Shown in pieces: positions 1 through 7,618 of a DNA stretch of 28,858 nt (positions are counted from its first letter, which is position 1; the number at the start of each line of letters is the position of its first letter). Source of the DNA: an uncultured Oscillospiraceae bacterium (GTDB lineage Bacteria; Bacillota; Clostridia; Oscillospirales; Oscillospiraceae); assembly GCA_934589225.1 (NCBI GenBank), contig CAKTNS010000037.1:1-28858 (forward strand). The letters run 5' to 3'. The notes beneath the pieces were generated by a model that was not told the DNA's origin, ran no database searches, and saw only the letters and a list, made by a program, of their open reading frames with translations. A program made the position numbers and the translations under genes.

Positions 1-33
1 TTCTTCTGTCAGATAAATTGCTTTGTCTTTCAT
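1..33 (-). CDS. 5' end of an unidentified leftward gene (partial)
   Basis: The reverse strand reads ATG at 33-31 followed by ten sense codons (MKDKAIYLTEE) before the window ends. A purine-rich AAAGAGGG lies about 8 nt upstream of the ATG, and a promoter-like pair is present at 64-92. The residues YLTEE resemble the start of GreA-type proteins, but eleven residues cannot identify a family, so no function is assigned. Confidence 0.5.
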   Translation of the reverse strand, partial: MKDKAIYLTEE

Positions 34-63
34 TTGTGGTATCCCTCTTTGCGTTTTATTTTT

Positions 64-92
64 AGAATACCACACTCTTGCTTGAAAGTAAA
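64..92 (-). promoter_or_regulatory. Sigma-A-type promoter for the leftward gene
   Basis: On the reverse strand TTTACT (92-87) and TATTCT (69-64) are separated by 17 nt and point at the ATG at position 33. A perfect 8-bp inverted repeat, TGTGGTAT (35-42) and ATACCACA (67-74), spans the -10 region to the ribosome binding site. One arm lies upstream of the expected transcript start, so it is more likely a DNA operator than an RNA hairpin. Confidence 0.5.
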
Positions 93-112
93 GTTTTAAT
101 AGGTTTGCGCTA

Positions 113-176
113 GTAGGGGCGGCTATTAGCCGCCCGCCACGTCCCGAATACAACCCGTGCGGTTGAATGAAACCAC
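113..176 (+). repeat. Dispersed GC-rich palindromic repeat, copy 1
   Basis: The element begins GTAGGGGCGGC, has the loop TATTA, then GCCGCCC and GCCACG, giving a 7-bp GC hairpin, and ends in a TGAATG-type tail. The same head and tail recur at 11192, 11502 (inverted), 11564, 28689 and 28767. Copies keep the stem and vary the loop (TATTA, AATCT, TACTA). No open reading frame is associated with it. Confidence 0.8.
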
Positions 177-340
177 ATATCGACATGTCATTCCGAGCAA
201 GCTGACCTGGACGATGTGGAAGGACGGAAGTTTTCCGAACGCTCTTTTTTGCATCTACTGTCCCATTTATACCCGGCAAGGGGTTAAATCCGGAGGCGAA
301 AACGATTTTAGAAAAAATCTGACAAATTCTGAAATTTCCC

Positions 341-369
341 TTGACAAATCCGGGTTTTCGTTATATAAT
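341..369 (+). promoter_or_regulatory. Consensus promoter of the tRNA-Thr genes
   Basis: TTGACA (341-346), a 17-nt spacer and TATAAT (364-369) match the housekeeping sigma consensus exactly. The expected start is near 376, about 15 nt before the first tRNA. No separate promoter is visible before the second tRNA, so both genes are probably one transcript. Confidence 0.9.
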
Positions 370-390
370 ACCCAAGCGTTCGGCGGAGAC

Positions 391-466
<76 letters not shown>

Positions 467-514
467 CTTTTCGTTTCTATTTTGAAAGAGCGTTTTTTAT
501 TTAGCTACATTTGT

Positions 515-593
515 CTGGCGACCTCATCCCAGCGCGGAGCGCTGATTTAAAAGGAGGTCCATAGGGTTCCCGGAAAGCGAAGCTTTTTGGGAA
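515..593 (+). repeat. tRNA-associated structured element A
   Basis: The element opens with 15 nt (515-529) that are the exact reverse complement of tRNA-Thr bases 429-443 (variable/T-arm side). A hairpin CAGCGC-GGA-GCGCTG (530-544) follows, then an A/G-rich linker, then a second hairpin TTCCCGGAAAGC-GAA-GCTTTTTGGGAA (567-593) with two G-T pairs. Positions 515-571 align without gaps with element B at 780-836. Function unknown. Confidence 0.7.
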
Positions 594-600
594 GCCGGTA

Positions 601-628
601 GCCAGTTCAAATCTGGCTAGCAGCTCCA
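601..628 (+). pseudogene. 3' remnant of a tRNA-Thr gene
   Basis: Twenty-eight bases equal the T arm, acceptor 3' strand and CCA of the flanking tRNA-Thr genes. The 5' two thirds (D arm, anticodon arm) are missing, so this cannot be a functional tRNA. The preceding bases are element A. Confidence 0.85.
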
Positions 629-654
629 CTTTTAACGCCACGAACGCTTCATAT

Positions 655-730
<76 letters not shown>

Positions 731-734
731 ACGA

Positions 735-766
735 ACGTCCGGCCAATCGGCTGGGCGTTTTTATTT
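735..766 (+). terminator. Rho-independent terminator after the tRNA-Thr genes
   Basis: ACGTCCGGCC and GGCTGGGCGT form a 10-bp stem (two G-T pairs) with loop AATC, followed by TTTTTATTT. Confidence 0.85.
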
Positions 767-779
767 CGGATACGTTGGA

Positions 780-836
780 CTGGCGACGGCATTCCTTGCG
801 CGAAGCGCAAATTCAAAAAGTGATCCGAAGGGTTCT
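780..836 (+). repeat. tRNA-associated structured element B
   Basis: An ungapped diverged copy of element A: it starts CTGGCGAC, again complementary to the tRNA T-arm side, and contains the hairpin TTGCGC-GAA-GCGCAA (796-810). The outer stem pairs differ from element A on both arms, so base pairing is kept by compensatory change. The second hairpin of element A is absent here. Confidence 0.7.
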
Positions 837-848
837 ACTATTATTTTG

Positions 849-876
849 CGTCCGGCTTTTGTGCCGGGCGTTTTTT
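849..876 (+). terminator. Rho-independent terminator downstream of element B
   Basis: CGTCCGGC and GCCGGGCG pair over 8 bp (one G-T) around TTTTGT and are followed by six T. It lies shortly after element B and may end any read-through of the first tRNA terminator. Confidence 0.75.
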
Positions 877-950
877 GCTGGGCAGATATTTCCTTTTTCC
901 GCTGCCTCGTGGTATTCTGAAAAATAATTTGCGTTTTTGACGATAATCTG

Positions 951-977
951 TGACCGAATGTTCGTGGATTCCGTCTA
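951..977 (+). promoter_or_regulatory. Possible ECF-type autoregulatory promoter
   Basis: TGACCG (951-956) and CGTCTA (972-977) are separated by 15 nt, about 38 nt before the sigma-factor GTG. The CGTCTA box resembles the -10 element of SigW/SigM-type ECF promoters (TGAAAC, 16-17 nt, CGTC), but the -35 box matches only partly. Autoregulation is an inference. Confidence 0.3.
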
Positions 978-1014
978 TGGAAGTGAAGCCTAGAATTGAC
1001 AGGAGGGAAAAACC

Positions 1015-1569
1015 GTGGAGGACAGCAAAATTATGGAACTGTACTGGCGCAGGGAGGAGCAGGCCATTGAGGAGACGGGGCTTGCCTATGGGGGAAAACT
1101 GCTCCCTTTGTCGGAGCGCATTCTGCGAAACCCTCAGGATGCGGAGGAAAATGTAAGCGATACCTATTTGCGGGCCTGGCAGACCATTCCGCCGGAGCGG
1201 CCCAGGTATTTTCTGGCGTTTTTGCAGCGGATTTGCCGGAATCTGGCCTTTGACCGGCTGGATTGGATGCAGGCGGAAAAGAGAAATGGGCAGCTGGTGG
1301 CCCTGACGGCGGAATTGGAACAGTGCATTCCCGATACCCGGCAGGAGCTTCAAATGGAGAGCCGCCAAATCAGGGCCCTTTTGGAGGACTTTCTCCGGGA
1401 ACTACCGAAGCAGAGCCGGATTTTGTTTTTGCGCCGGTATTTGTATGGGGATTCCATCAGGGAGATCGCCCAGCGGTACGGCTTGGGGGAGAGCAAGGTG
1501 AAAATGCAGCTGCTAAGGACCCGCAATCGGCTATACGTCTTTTTGGAACAGGAGGGGATGGCGCTATGA
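1015..1569 (+). CDS. ECF-family RNA polymerase sigma factor
   Basis: A 184-residue protein of ECF size. Region 2 (about residues 40-90) contains DAEENVSDTYLRAW and a helix ending RNLAFDRL, which binds core polymerase and the -10 element. Region 4 (about 125-180) has LPKQSRILFLRRYLYGDS followed by the helix-turn-helix IREIAQRYGLGESKVKMQL, which recognises the -35 element. The GTG start is chosen because AGGAGGG lies 7 nt upstream; a later ATG at codon 7 lacks such a site. The stop overlaps the next start by 4 nt (ATGA), so the two genes are translationally coupled and the membrane protein is the probable signal sensor or anti-sigma factor. The signal is not evident. Confidence 0.9.
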   Translation: MEDSKIMELYWRREEQAIEETGLAYGGKLLPLSERILRNPQDAEENVSDTYLRAWQTIPPERPRYFLAFLQRICRNLAFDRLDWMQAEKRNGQLVALTAELEQCIPDTRQELQMESRQIRALLEDFLRELPKQSRILFLRRYLYGDSIREIAQRYGLGESKVKMQLLRTRNRLYVFLEQEGMAL

Positions 1570-2555
1570 CAGGAAGGGAATTGCTGGTAGAGCTGGGCAC
1601 CATTGACGAATGCTTTTACCACGAAGCCGATGGCCGGGGCAGGGCATGGCACAGACCCCTGTTGATCGCGGCGGTGGTGGCAGTGCTGCTGCTGTTGGCA
1701 GGCTGCGGGTATGCGGTGCTGTCCGGAACGGCTTGGTTCCAGGCCTATTTTGCCCGGGAGCAGAAGCAGCCCCTGAGCGGGGGGCAGATGGACCTGATCG
1801 CTGGCAGCACCAAGGAGTTCGGGGACAGCATGACCGTGGGCGGCTATACCCTGACCCTGGAAGCTGCCATTGCGGAGCCGAAAACCGCTTATATAAAACT
1901 CCGCATCACCGGGGAAAAGCCCTTCTCCGGGAAATCCGTATCTTTAGAAGCCAGAAAGGTGCCGGGAGAAAACCGGATGGAGAGCGCCTTCTTCCCCAAA
2001 GGCTCCTCTCCCACGGACGCAAGACCCTTTGGCAACAGCACCTGGGTTTTCGATGACCCGGTGGGAAATGAGGTTTCGGTTCTCATTCGCATGAATCAGA
2101 GAACGAGTCCGGATGCCGTGGCCTTTGAGGCTGGAGTCCCCTATATCCTTCATCTGACAGACCTGACCCAATGGGATGACGGGGGAGGAACCATCCTTGC
2201 GGAGGGCCCCTGGGACTTTGAAATCGTTTTTGACCACCTGAACGATGGACAGCTGGAGCTGATCTCTCAGCCCGCTACCGTCAGTGCCAATGGGGCCAGC
2301 CTGACCCTGACCTCCTTCAAACTGGGAACCATGGGGGCAGAGGCAGCCTTCCAGCCGGTGGACCCATCGGACATGCGAACCATGGGGGTGCTGGCCCTCT
2401 CCCAGGTGATGCTGAAGGACGGCTCAACGGTTGCCATGCGGCTCAACTCCTTTGACCCCGAGGGCCATGGAAGCCTGGGGCTGGTCAGTCCCGTTGATTT
2501 GAAAGAGGTCTCCTATGTAGAGCTGCGGGACGGGACACAGCTGTGGGCTCCGTGA
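1566..2555 (+). CDS. Single-pass membrane protein, candidate anti-sigma factor
   Basis: The ATG at 1566 overlaps the sigma-factor stop. The 329-residue product has a short cytoplasmic N-terminus (about 30 residues), one hydrophobic helix at residues 31-52 (RPLLIAAVVAVLLLLAGCG) and a large extracytoplasmic part with beta-rich, immunoglobulin-like character. This layout matches anti-sigma or sigma-linked membrane proteins of Clostridia such as DUF4179-type proteins; I recognise the layout and not a specific family signature. The reading frame is open further upstream, but those codons lie inside the sigma gene and are ignored. No zinc-type HxxxCxxC anti-sigma motif is seen in the N-terminus. 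Confidence 0.75.
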   Translation: MTGRELLVELGTIDECFYHEADGRGRAWHRPLLIAAVVAVLLLLAGCGYAVLSGTAWFQAYFAREQKQPLSGGQMDLIAGSTKEFGDSMTVGGYTLTLEAAIAEPKTAYIKLRITGEKPFSGKSVSLEARKVPGENRMESAFFPKGSSPTDARPFGNSTWVFDDPVGNEVSVLIRMNQRTSPDAVAFEAGVPYILHLTDLTQWDDGGGTILAEGPWDFEIVFDHLNDGQLELISQPATVSANGASLTLTSFKLGTMGAEAAFQPVDPSDMRTMGVLALSQVMLKDGSTVAMRLNSFDPEGHGSLGLVSPVDLKEVSYVELRDGTQLWAP

Positions 2556-2577
2556 CCCCGTAAAATAGCTCGAAAAA

Positions 2578-2618
2578 GCCGGGCTGCCGCGAAAAATTGC
2601 GGCAGCCCGGCGGTTTTT
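2578..2618 (+). terminator. Strong terminator of the sigma-factor operon
   Basis: A perfect 13-bp GC-rich stem (2578-2590 with 2599-2611) closes an 8-nt A/T loop and is followed by GG and five T. Five A precede the stem, so it could also act on the other strand. Confidence 0.92.
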
Positions 2619-2622
2619 GCTC

Positions 2623-2651
2623 TTGTAAAATCCCTGTTTTTGCGGTAGAAT
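2623..2651 (+). promoter_or_regulatory. Promoter of the flippase gene
   Basis: TTGTAA (2623-2628), 17 nt, TAGAAT (2646-2651). It begins 4 nt after the T-run of the preceding terminator and lies about 75 nt before the chosen GTG start. Confidence 0.6.
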
Positions 2652-2726
2652 AGGGAGAAAAACCAAGGAGTGGCAGGGCGTCCGGGAAGGACAGGCCCGA
2701 TTGCTCCACAAGTAAGGGGGTACCCT

Positions 2727-4265
2727 GTGGATAAAAACAATGAATCCAGGCTTAGCAATACCTTCCGGAATTTCCGCTTCGGGGCGGCGGCCCAGCTGGT
2801 GGTGACGCTATTGGGCTTTGTGTCCCGTACCGTATTTATGCGGGTGCTGGGAGAAGAATACCTGGGTGTCAACGGCCTGTATACCAGCATTCTGGATGTG
2901 CTGTCCCTGACGGAGCTGGGCCTTGCGGATGTGGTGGTATTCTCTCTATATAAGCCTCTGGCCCAGGGGGATACCAAACGGCTGACGGCCCTTATGGGGT
3001 ACTACAAAACCATCTACCGGATCATCGCCCTGACGGTGGGTTCTATCGGCCTGGCCCTGGTGCCCTTCCTGCGGGTGCTGGTCAAGTCCGAGATCGACAG
3101 CTTCCATCTGGTGCTGTACTATCTCATGTTCCTGGCAAACTCCGTCTGCTCCTATCTGCTGGTTTACAAGTCCAGCATCATCCAGGCGGACCAGAAGCGG
3201 TATCTGATTTCCAAATACACCATGCTCTTCAAGCTGCTGACCACGGCGGCCCAGATCGTCCTATTGCTGACCACCCGGAATTTTACGGTGTATCTGACGG
3301 TGCAGATCACCATGACCGTGGCCAACAACTTCTATGTTTCCCGAAAAGCTGATGCTCTGTACCCCTTTATCAGGGAAAAGGCGGAGCTGCCCCGGGAGGA
3401 AAAGAAATCCATTTTCCGGGACGTGCGGCATATGTTCTCCTATAAGGCCGGAGGACAGCTGCTGAACGGCACGGATAATCTCTATATTTCCTCCATGATC
3501 AGCACCGCCACCGTGGGCCTCCTGGACAACTATTCCATGATCCAGACCATGGTGGTCACGGGCTTTACCAACACCGTCAATCAGGCGGTGCTGGGCTCCA
3601 TCGGCAACCTGAACGCCGTAGGCACCCGGGAGCAGAAGCACCGGGTATTTGATGCCTACTCCCTGGCCTTTACATGGCTCACCACCTTCTGCACACTGTC
3701 CCTGCTGGCGCTGTACAACCCCTTTATTCGCATTTGGGCCGGGGAGGGGTGGCTGCTGCCCATGTCCACGGTGGGGGTCATCTGCCTGAATTTCTTCCTG
3801 CCCAACGTGCTGACCCCGGTGTGGAGCTACCGGAACACCACGGGCCTGTTCCGGGAGACCAAGAACATCCTGCTCTATGCCGCGGGCATCAACCTGGTGC
3901 TGTCTTATTTCCTGGGAGTCCGGTTTGGACTCACCGGCATTCTGGCGGCCACCTCTTTGTCCAGGCTCGCCACCTCCTTCTGGTTTGAGCCCTATCTTCT
4001 GCACAAGCGGATCTTTGAAACTTCCTGTCTGCCCTATTTCCTGCGGCAGGGGCTCCATCTGGCCATCGTGGTTCTCTCCTACGGCGTCATCCTGGTGCTG
4101 TCCAATCTGGCGGGTCTGGGGCTCTGGGGGGATTTTTTGATGCGGGGCGTTCTGTGCCTGCTCGTGCCCAACGGGCTCATGCTGCTGGTAAACCGGAAGA
4201 CCGAGGCCTTCCGCTATTTGTATGAAAAGGTACTGGCAAGAATTTCCCAGCGCCGGTTTGAATAA
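2727..4265 (+). CDS. Polysaccharide/oligosaccharide flippase-type membrane protein
   Basis: A polytopic membrane protein of 512 residues with many hydrophobic helices, of the size and pattern of Wzx-like exporters in the MOP superfamily, which flip lipid-linked sugars across the cytoplasmic membrane. The N-terminus RFGAAAQLVVTLLGFVSRTVFMRVLGEEYLG, written in pieces as FGAAAQLVVTLLGF and SRTVFMRVLG, and the following LGVNGLYTSILDVLSLTELG are typical of this family. The GTG at 2727 is preceded by AAGGGGG with 6 nt spacing; an in-frame GTG at 2670 touches its AAGGAG with no spacer and is less likely. No glycosyltransferase genes are adjacent, so it appears to be a stand-alone gene and its cargo is unknown. 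Confidence 0.85.
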   Translation: MDKNNESRLSNTFRNFRFGAAAQLVVTLLGFVSRTVFMRVLGEEYLGVNGLYTSILDVLSLTELGLADVVVFSLYKPLAQGDTKRLTALMGYYKTIYRIIALTVGSIGLALVPFLRVLVKSEIDSFHLVLYYLMFLANSVCSYLLVYKSSIIQADQKRYLISKYTMLFKLLTTAAQIVLLLTTRNFTVYLTVQITMTVANNFYVSRKADALYPFIREKAELPREEKKSIFRDVRHMFSYKAGGQLLNGTDNLYISSMISTATVGLLDNYSMIQTMVVTGFTNTVNQAVLGSIGNLNAVGTREQKHRVFDAYSLAFTWLTTFCTLSLLALYNPFIRIWAGEGWLLPMSTVGVICLNFFLPNVLTPVWSYRNTTGLFRETKNILLYAAGINLVLSYFLGVRFGLTGILAATSLSRLATSFWFEPYLLHKRIFETSCLPYFLRQGLHLAIVVLSYGVILVLSNLAGLGLWGDFLMRGVLCLLVPNGLMLLVNRKTEAFRYLYEKVLARISQRRFE

Positions 4266-4286
4266 GGTCTAACCTTTGGAGACGCA

Positions 4287-4751
4287 ATGACAACAAAAGA
4301 CCAACGGGAGCGGATGCTCCAAAAATATGCCGGGGATATTCTCTCTTCCCGGGGCATGGATCAGGAAAAGCGGTTTTATCAGCACGGCACCGTGACCGTG
4401 TATGACCACAGCGTGGCGGTGGCCCTGATGTGCCTGCGGCTGGCAGGGCTCCTCCGGCTGCGGACGGATACCCGGACCCTGGTGCGGGGAGCCCTGCTCC
4501 ACGATTACTTTTTGTATGACTGGCATGTAAAGGTCAAGGGCCGCCCCTTGCACGGCTTCTGGCATGCCCGCCTGGCCATGGCCAACGCCCAGAGAGACTT
4601 TGGCCTGAACCCGGTGGAGCGGAATATGATTTTGTCTCACATGTTCCCCATGAACCGAACCCTGCCCCGGTATCGGGAAAGCGTGCTGCTTTGTACCGCC
4701 GACAAGGTTTGCGCCGCCCGGGAAACCTTCCTGGGGCTTCTCCACCGATAA
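4287..4751 (+). CDS. HD-domain protein (probable metal-dependent phosphohydrolase)
   Basis: A 154-residue protein carrying the HD-superfamily metal ligands: H41 (VYDHSVAVA), the H72-D73 doublet (ALLHDYFLYDWH), additional histidines H80, H89, H93 and H118 (ILSHMFP), and D139 (CTADK). Enzymes of this superfamily hydrolyse phosphate esters of nucleotides; the substrate of this one cannot be read from the sequence. The ATG at 4287 follows TTGGAG by about 6 nt. It begins 21 nt after the flippase stop, so it is probably co-transcribed with it, and it ends against the bidirectional terminator shared with clpB. Confidence 0.8.
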   Translation: MTTKDQRERMLQKYAGDILSSRGMDQEKRFYQHGTVTVYDHSVAVALMCLRLAGLLRLRTDTRTLVRGALLHDYFLYDWHVKVKGRPLHGFWHARLAMANAQRDFGLNPVERNMILSHMFPMNRTLPRYRESVLLCTADKVCAARETFLGLLHR

Positions 4752-4756
4752 AAAAG

Positions 4757-4788
4757 CACCCCCGGTTTCGCTTTTGAAACCGGGGGTG
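4757..4788. terminator. Bidirectional terminator between the HD gene and clpB
   Basis: A perfect 13-bp stem (4757-4769 with 4776-4788) around GCTTTT. On the minus strand it is followed by CTTTTTT, a good tail for clpB; on the plus strand only by TTCATTT, a weaker one. Confidence 0.9.
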
Positions 4789-4799
4789 TTCATTTGGGG

Positions 4800-7391
4800 T
4801 TACTCCAGCATTAGTTCTCCGTCCCGGTAGTCTACCGTAACGGTGGAGCCGGTGGTGATGCGGCCCTCCAGCAGGCGGCGGCTCAGCATGGTTTCTACCG
4901 TGTGCTGCACATACCGGCGCAGAGGACGGGCACCGAACTCGGGGTCGTAGGCCTCGTCTACGATGTGGCTCTTGGCGGCCTCGGTGAGACAGCAGGTGAT
5001 CTGCTGCTCTGCCAGGCGGCTGTTGAGCTTGTCGATCTGCAGGTCGATGATGCTCGTGATGTTGTCCTTGGTCAAGGGCTTGTAGAATACGATCTCATCC
5101 AGACGGTTCAGGAACTCGGGGCGGAAGTTCTGCCGCAGCAGCATCATGACCCGTTCCTTGGCGGCGGGGTCAATTTCGCCGTTCGCGCCGATGCCGCCCA
5201 GCAGCTCCTGGGAGCCCAGGTTGGAGGTCAGGATCAGGATGGTGTTCTTAAAGTCCACGGTGCGGCCCTGGGAGTCGGTGATCCGGCCATCGTCCAGTAC
5301 CTGCAGCAGGATGTTGAATACATCCGGGTGGGCCTTTTCCACCTCATCAAAGAGGACCACGCTGTAGGGCTTCCGACGGACGGCCTCTGTCAGCTGGCCG
5401 CCTTCTTCATAGCCCACGTATCCGGGAGGCGCGCCGATCAGCCGGGACACGGAGAACTTCTCCATATACTCGGACATATCGATCCGCACCAGATTGTTTT
5501 CATCGTCAAACAGTGCTTCGGCCAAAGCCTTGGCAAGCTCTGTTTTACCAACACCCGTGGGGCCCAGGAACAGGAAGGAGCCGATGGGCCGGTTGGGGTC
5601 CTGAATGCCTGCACGGCTGCGCTGAATGGCCTCGGTGACGGACCGCACGGCCTCGTCCTGACCAATCACACGCTTGTGAAGAATGCTTTCCAGGTTCAAT
5701 AGCTTCTCCCGCTCGCCCTGAACCAGACGGCTTACGGGGATGCCGGTCCAACGCTCTACGATCCGGGCGATCTCCTCGTCCGTGACTTTGTCCCGCAGAA
5801 GGGCACCGTCGCTGTCCTTTTGAATCAGCCGCTCCTGCTCTTCCAGAGCCTTCTTGGCCTGGGGCAGCTTGCCGTATTTCAGCTCCGCGGCCTTGCCCAG
5901 ATCGTAGCTCTGTTCTGCCGCCTCGATTTGACGGTTCAGGTCTTCAATCTGTTCCCGCAGCTGCTGGGTTTTGCCGATGGCGTTCTTTTCGTTCTCCCAC
6001 TGGGCCTTCTTGGCGTTAAAGCTGTCCTGCTCCTCCGCCAGCTCCTTCTGGATTTGGGCCAGACGGCTCTTGGAAAGCTCGTCTTCCTCTTTCTTCAAGG
6101 ATTCCTCCTCGATTTGCAGCTGGATGATGTGGCGGTTGATGGTGTCCAGCTCCGTGGGCATGGAGTCCATTTCGGTACGAATCTGGGCGCAGGCCTCATC
6201 CACCAGGTCAATGGCCTTGTCCGGCAGGAACCGGTCGGTGATATACCGGTGGGAAAGGGTGGCGGCGGCAATAATGGCCGGGTCCGTGATTTTGACACCG
6301 TGGAACACCTCGTAGCGCTCTTTCAGGCCTCTAAGAATGGCGATGGTATCCTCCACCGTGGGCTCATTGACCATGACAGGCTGGAACCGGCGTTCCAGAG
6401 CCGGGTCTTTTTCAATATACTGCCGGTATTCGTCCAGGGTGGTGGCACCGATGCAGTGCAGCTCGCCCCGGGCCAGCATGGGCTTCAAGAGGTTGCCTGC
6501 ATCCATGCTGCCTTCGGTTTTACCGGCACCGACAATGGTGTGCAGCTCATCGATGAACAGCAAAATCTGGCCTTCGGACTGCTTGACCTCGTTCAAAACG
6601 GCCTTTAAACGCTCCTCAAATTCGCCCCGGTACTTGGCACCGGCAACCAGCGCACCCATGTCCAGGGAGAAGATGCTCTTATCCTGCAAAGACTTGGGCA
6701 CTTCCTTGGCCACGATCCGCTGGGCAAGCCCCTCTACAATGGCGGTTTTACCGACACCGGGTTCACCGATGAGAACAGGGTTATTCTTGGTCTTCCGGGA
6801 GAGGATCCGGACCACGTTCCGAATCTCTTCATCACGGCCGATCACCGGGTCCATTTTCTGGTCCCGGGCCTTTTTCACCAGGTCCGTGCCGTATTTTTGC
6901 AGGGCCTCATAGGTGCCCTCGGGGCTGTCGGTGGTAACACGCTGGTTGCCCCGGACGGCCTGCAGGGCCTTGAGGACCGCTTCTTTTGTAATGCGGTAGT
7001 CCGAGAAGAGCCGGGCCACCCCATCCTGGGCGGTTTCCAGAAGACCCAGGAACAGATGCTCCACGGAGACGAAGTCATCTTTCATGGTCTTTGCCTGGTT
7101 TTCGGCGGCGGTAAAGGCCCGGTCCATATCGGCACTGATATAGAACCGGTCGGCCTCCCGGCTGCCGGTGACAGAGGGCACCTTGCCAAGCTCACTTTTT
7201 GCGGCGGCTTCCAGACTTTCAACCGTCACATCCATTTTCTTCAGCAACTGGGGGATCAGGCCGCCGTCCTGCTCCAACAGGGCAAGCAATAGGTGGATTT
7301 GCTCCATTTGCTGATTATTGTTCTGGATCGCCAGATCCTTGGCATTCTGGACAGCCTCCATGGACTTTTGCGTATAGTTCTGAAAATTCAT
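4800..7391 (-). CDS. clpB: ATP-dependent disaggregase ClpB
   Basis: An 863-residue Hsp100 protein that, with DnaK, extracts polypeptides from aggregates by threading them through a hexameric ring. Visible domains: N-terminal Clp repeats (about 1-145), first AAA+ module with Walker A GEPGVGKT (about residue 208) and Walker B LLFIDELHT, a long coiled-coil middle domain (about 400-530) that separates ClpB from ClpA/ClpC, and a second AAA+ module with GPTGVGKT (about 609) followed by sensor and C-terminal regions (PEFLNRLDE, FGARPLRR). The ATG at 7391 is chosen over the in-frame ATG at 7424 because AAGGA precedes it and because 7424 falls inside the CIRCE operator. Regulation by HrcA is indicated by that operator. 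Confidence 0.98.
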   Translation of the reverse strand: MNFQNYTQKSMEAVQNAKDLAIQNNNQQMEQIHLLLALLEQDGGLIPQLLKKMDVTVESLEAAAKSELGKVPSVTGSREADRFYISADMDRAFTAAENQAKTMKDDFVSVEHLFLGLLETAQDGVARLFSDYRITKEAVLKALQAVRGNQRVTTDSPEGTYEALQKYGTDLVKKARDQKMDPVIGRDEEIRNVVRILSRKTKNNPVLIGEPGVGKTAIVEGLAQRIVAKEVPKSLQDKSIFSLDMGALVAGAKYRGEFEERLKAVLNEVKQSEGQILLFIDELHTIVGAGKTEGSMDAGNLLKPMLARGELHCIGATTLDEYRQYIEKDPALERRFQPVMVNEPTVEDTIAILRGLKERYEVFHGVKITDPAIIAAATLSHRYITDRFLPDKAIDLVDEACAQIRTEMDSMPTELDTINRHIIQLQIEEESLKKEEDELSKSRLAQIQKELAEEQDSFNAKKAQWENEKNAIGKTQQLREQIEDLNRQIEAAEQSYDLGKAAELKYGKLPQAKKALEEQERLIQKDSDGALLRDKVTDEEIARIVERWTGIPVSRLVQGEREKLLNLESILHKRVIGQDEAVRSVTEAIQRSRAGIQDPNRPIGSFLFLGPTGVGKTELAKALAEALFDDENNLVRIDMSEYMEKFSVSRLIGAPPGYVGYEEGGQLTEAVRRKPYSVVLFDEVEKAHPDVFNILLQVLDDGRITDSQGRTVDFKNTILILTSNLGSQELLGGIGANGEIDPAAKERVMMLLRQNFRPEFLNRLDEIVFYKPLTKDNITSIIDLQIDKLNSRLAEQQITCCLTEAAKSHIVDEAYDPEFGARPLRRYVQHTVETMLSRRLLEGRITTGSTVTVDYRDGELMLE

Positions 7392-7411
7392 AGCTATCCT
7401 TCTTTCATGGA

Positions 7412-7438
7412 TTAGCACTCTCACTTGAAGAGTGCTAA
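7412..7438 (-). promoter_or_regulatory. CIRCE operator (HrcA-binding site) of clpB
   Basis: TTAGCACTC-N9-GAGTGCTAA is an exact match to the CIRCE consensus. It sits between the promoter and the clpB start, where bound HrcA represses transcription until heat shock titrates the repressor. No hrcA, dnaK or groEL gene is in the window. Confidence 0.97.
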
Positions 7439-7454
7439 ATTTTTATTTGCCTAT

Positions 7455-7482
7455 ACTATACCCCAATTCCGCAAAAAGTCAA
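7455..7482 (-). promoter_or_regulatory. clpB promoter
   Basis: On the minus strand TTGACT (7482-7477), 16 nt and TATAGT (7460-7455). The transcript would start near 7448, just before CIRCE. Confidence 0.85.
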
Positions 7483-7509
7483 GTGCAGGCCAGGAAAAAT
7501 CACAAAATG

Positions 7510-7523
7510 TTTACATCTGTAAA
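7510..7523. promoter_or_regulatory. TACA-N2-TGTA palindrome, BlaI/CopY-like operator candidate
   Basis: TTTACATCTGTAAA is a perfect 6+6 bp dyad. The core TACA-N2-TGTA is the known binding pattern of the BlaI/MecI/CopY repressor family. It lies 27 bp upstream of the clpB -35 box and 61 bp upstream of the rightward -35 box, so either transcript could be the target. No such regulator gene is visible nearby. Confidence 0.4.
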
Positions 7524-7584
7524 TATTGCACAAAATAGCACGTGCATATTTGACGCGCTTAATATATACTTAACAAAATAATGC

Positions 7585-7612
7585 TTGCAATTTCCGCAAA
7601 TTGCGGTATAAT
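7585..7612 (+). promoter_or_regulatory. Promoter of the 7619 transcript with a dyad in its spacer
   Basis: TTGCAA (7585-7590), 16 nt, TATAAT (7607-7612). The spacer holds a perfect dyad CCGCAA-A-TTGCGG (7594-7606), a suitable place for a regulator. No start codon with a ribosome binding site follows closely, which fits an RNA gene. Confidence 0.7.
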
Positions 7613-7618
7613 AGCCTT

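Noticed and set aside
841..1368. Leftward frame of 175 codons opposite the sigma factor
   Set aside because: It overlaps a well-supported ECF sigma gene in antisense, begins within it and has shadow-type composition.
7392..7424. Longer ClpB start at 7424
   Set aside because: That ATG lies within the CIRCE operator and has no ribosome binding site. ClpB proteins start with the MNFQNYTQKS-type sequence found at 7391.
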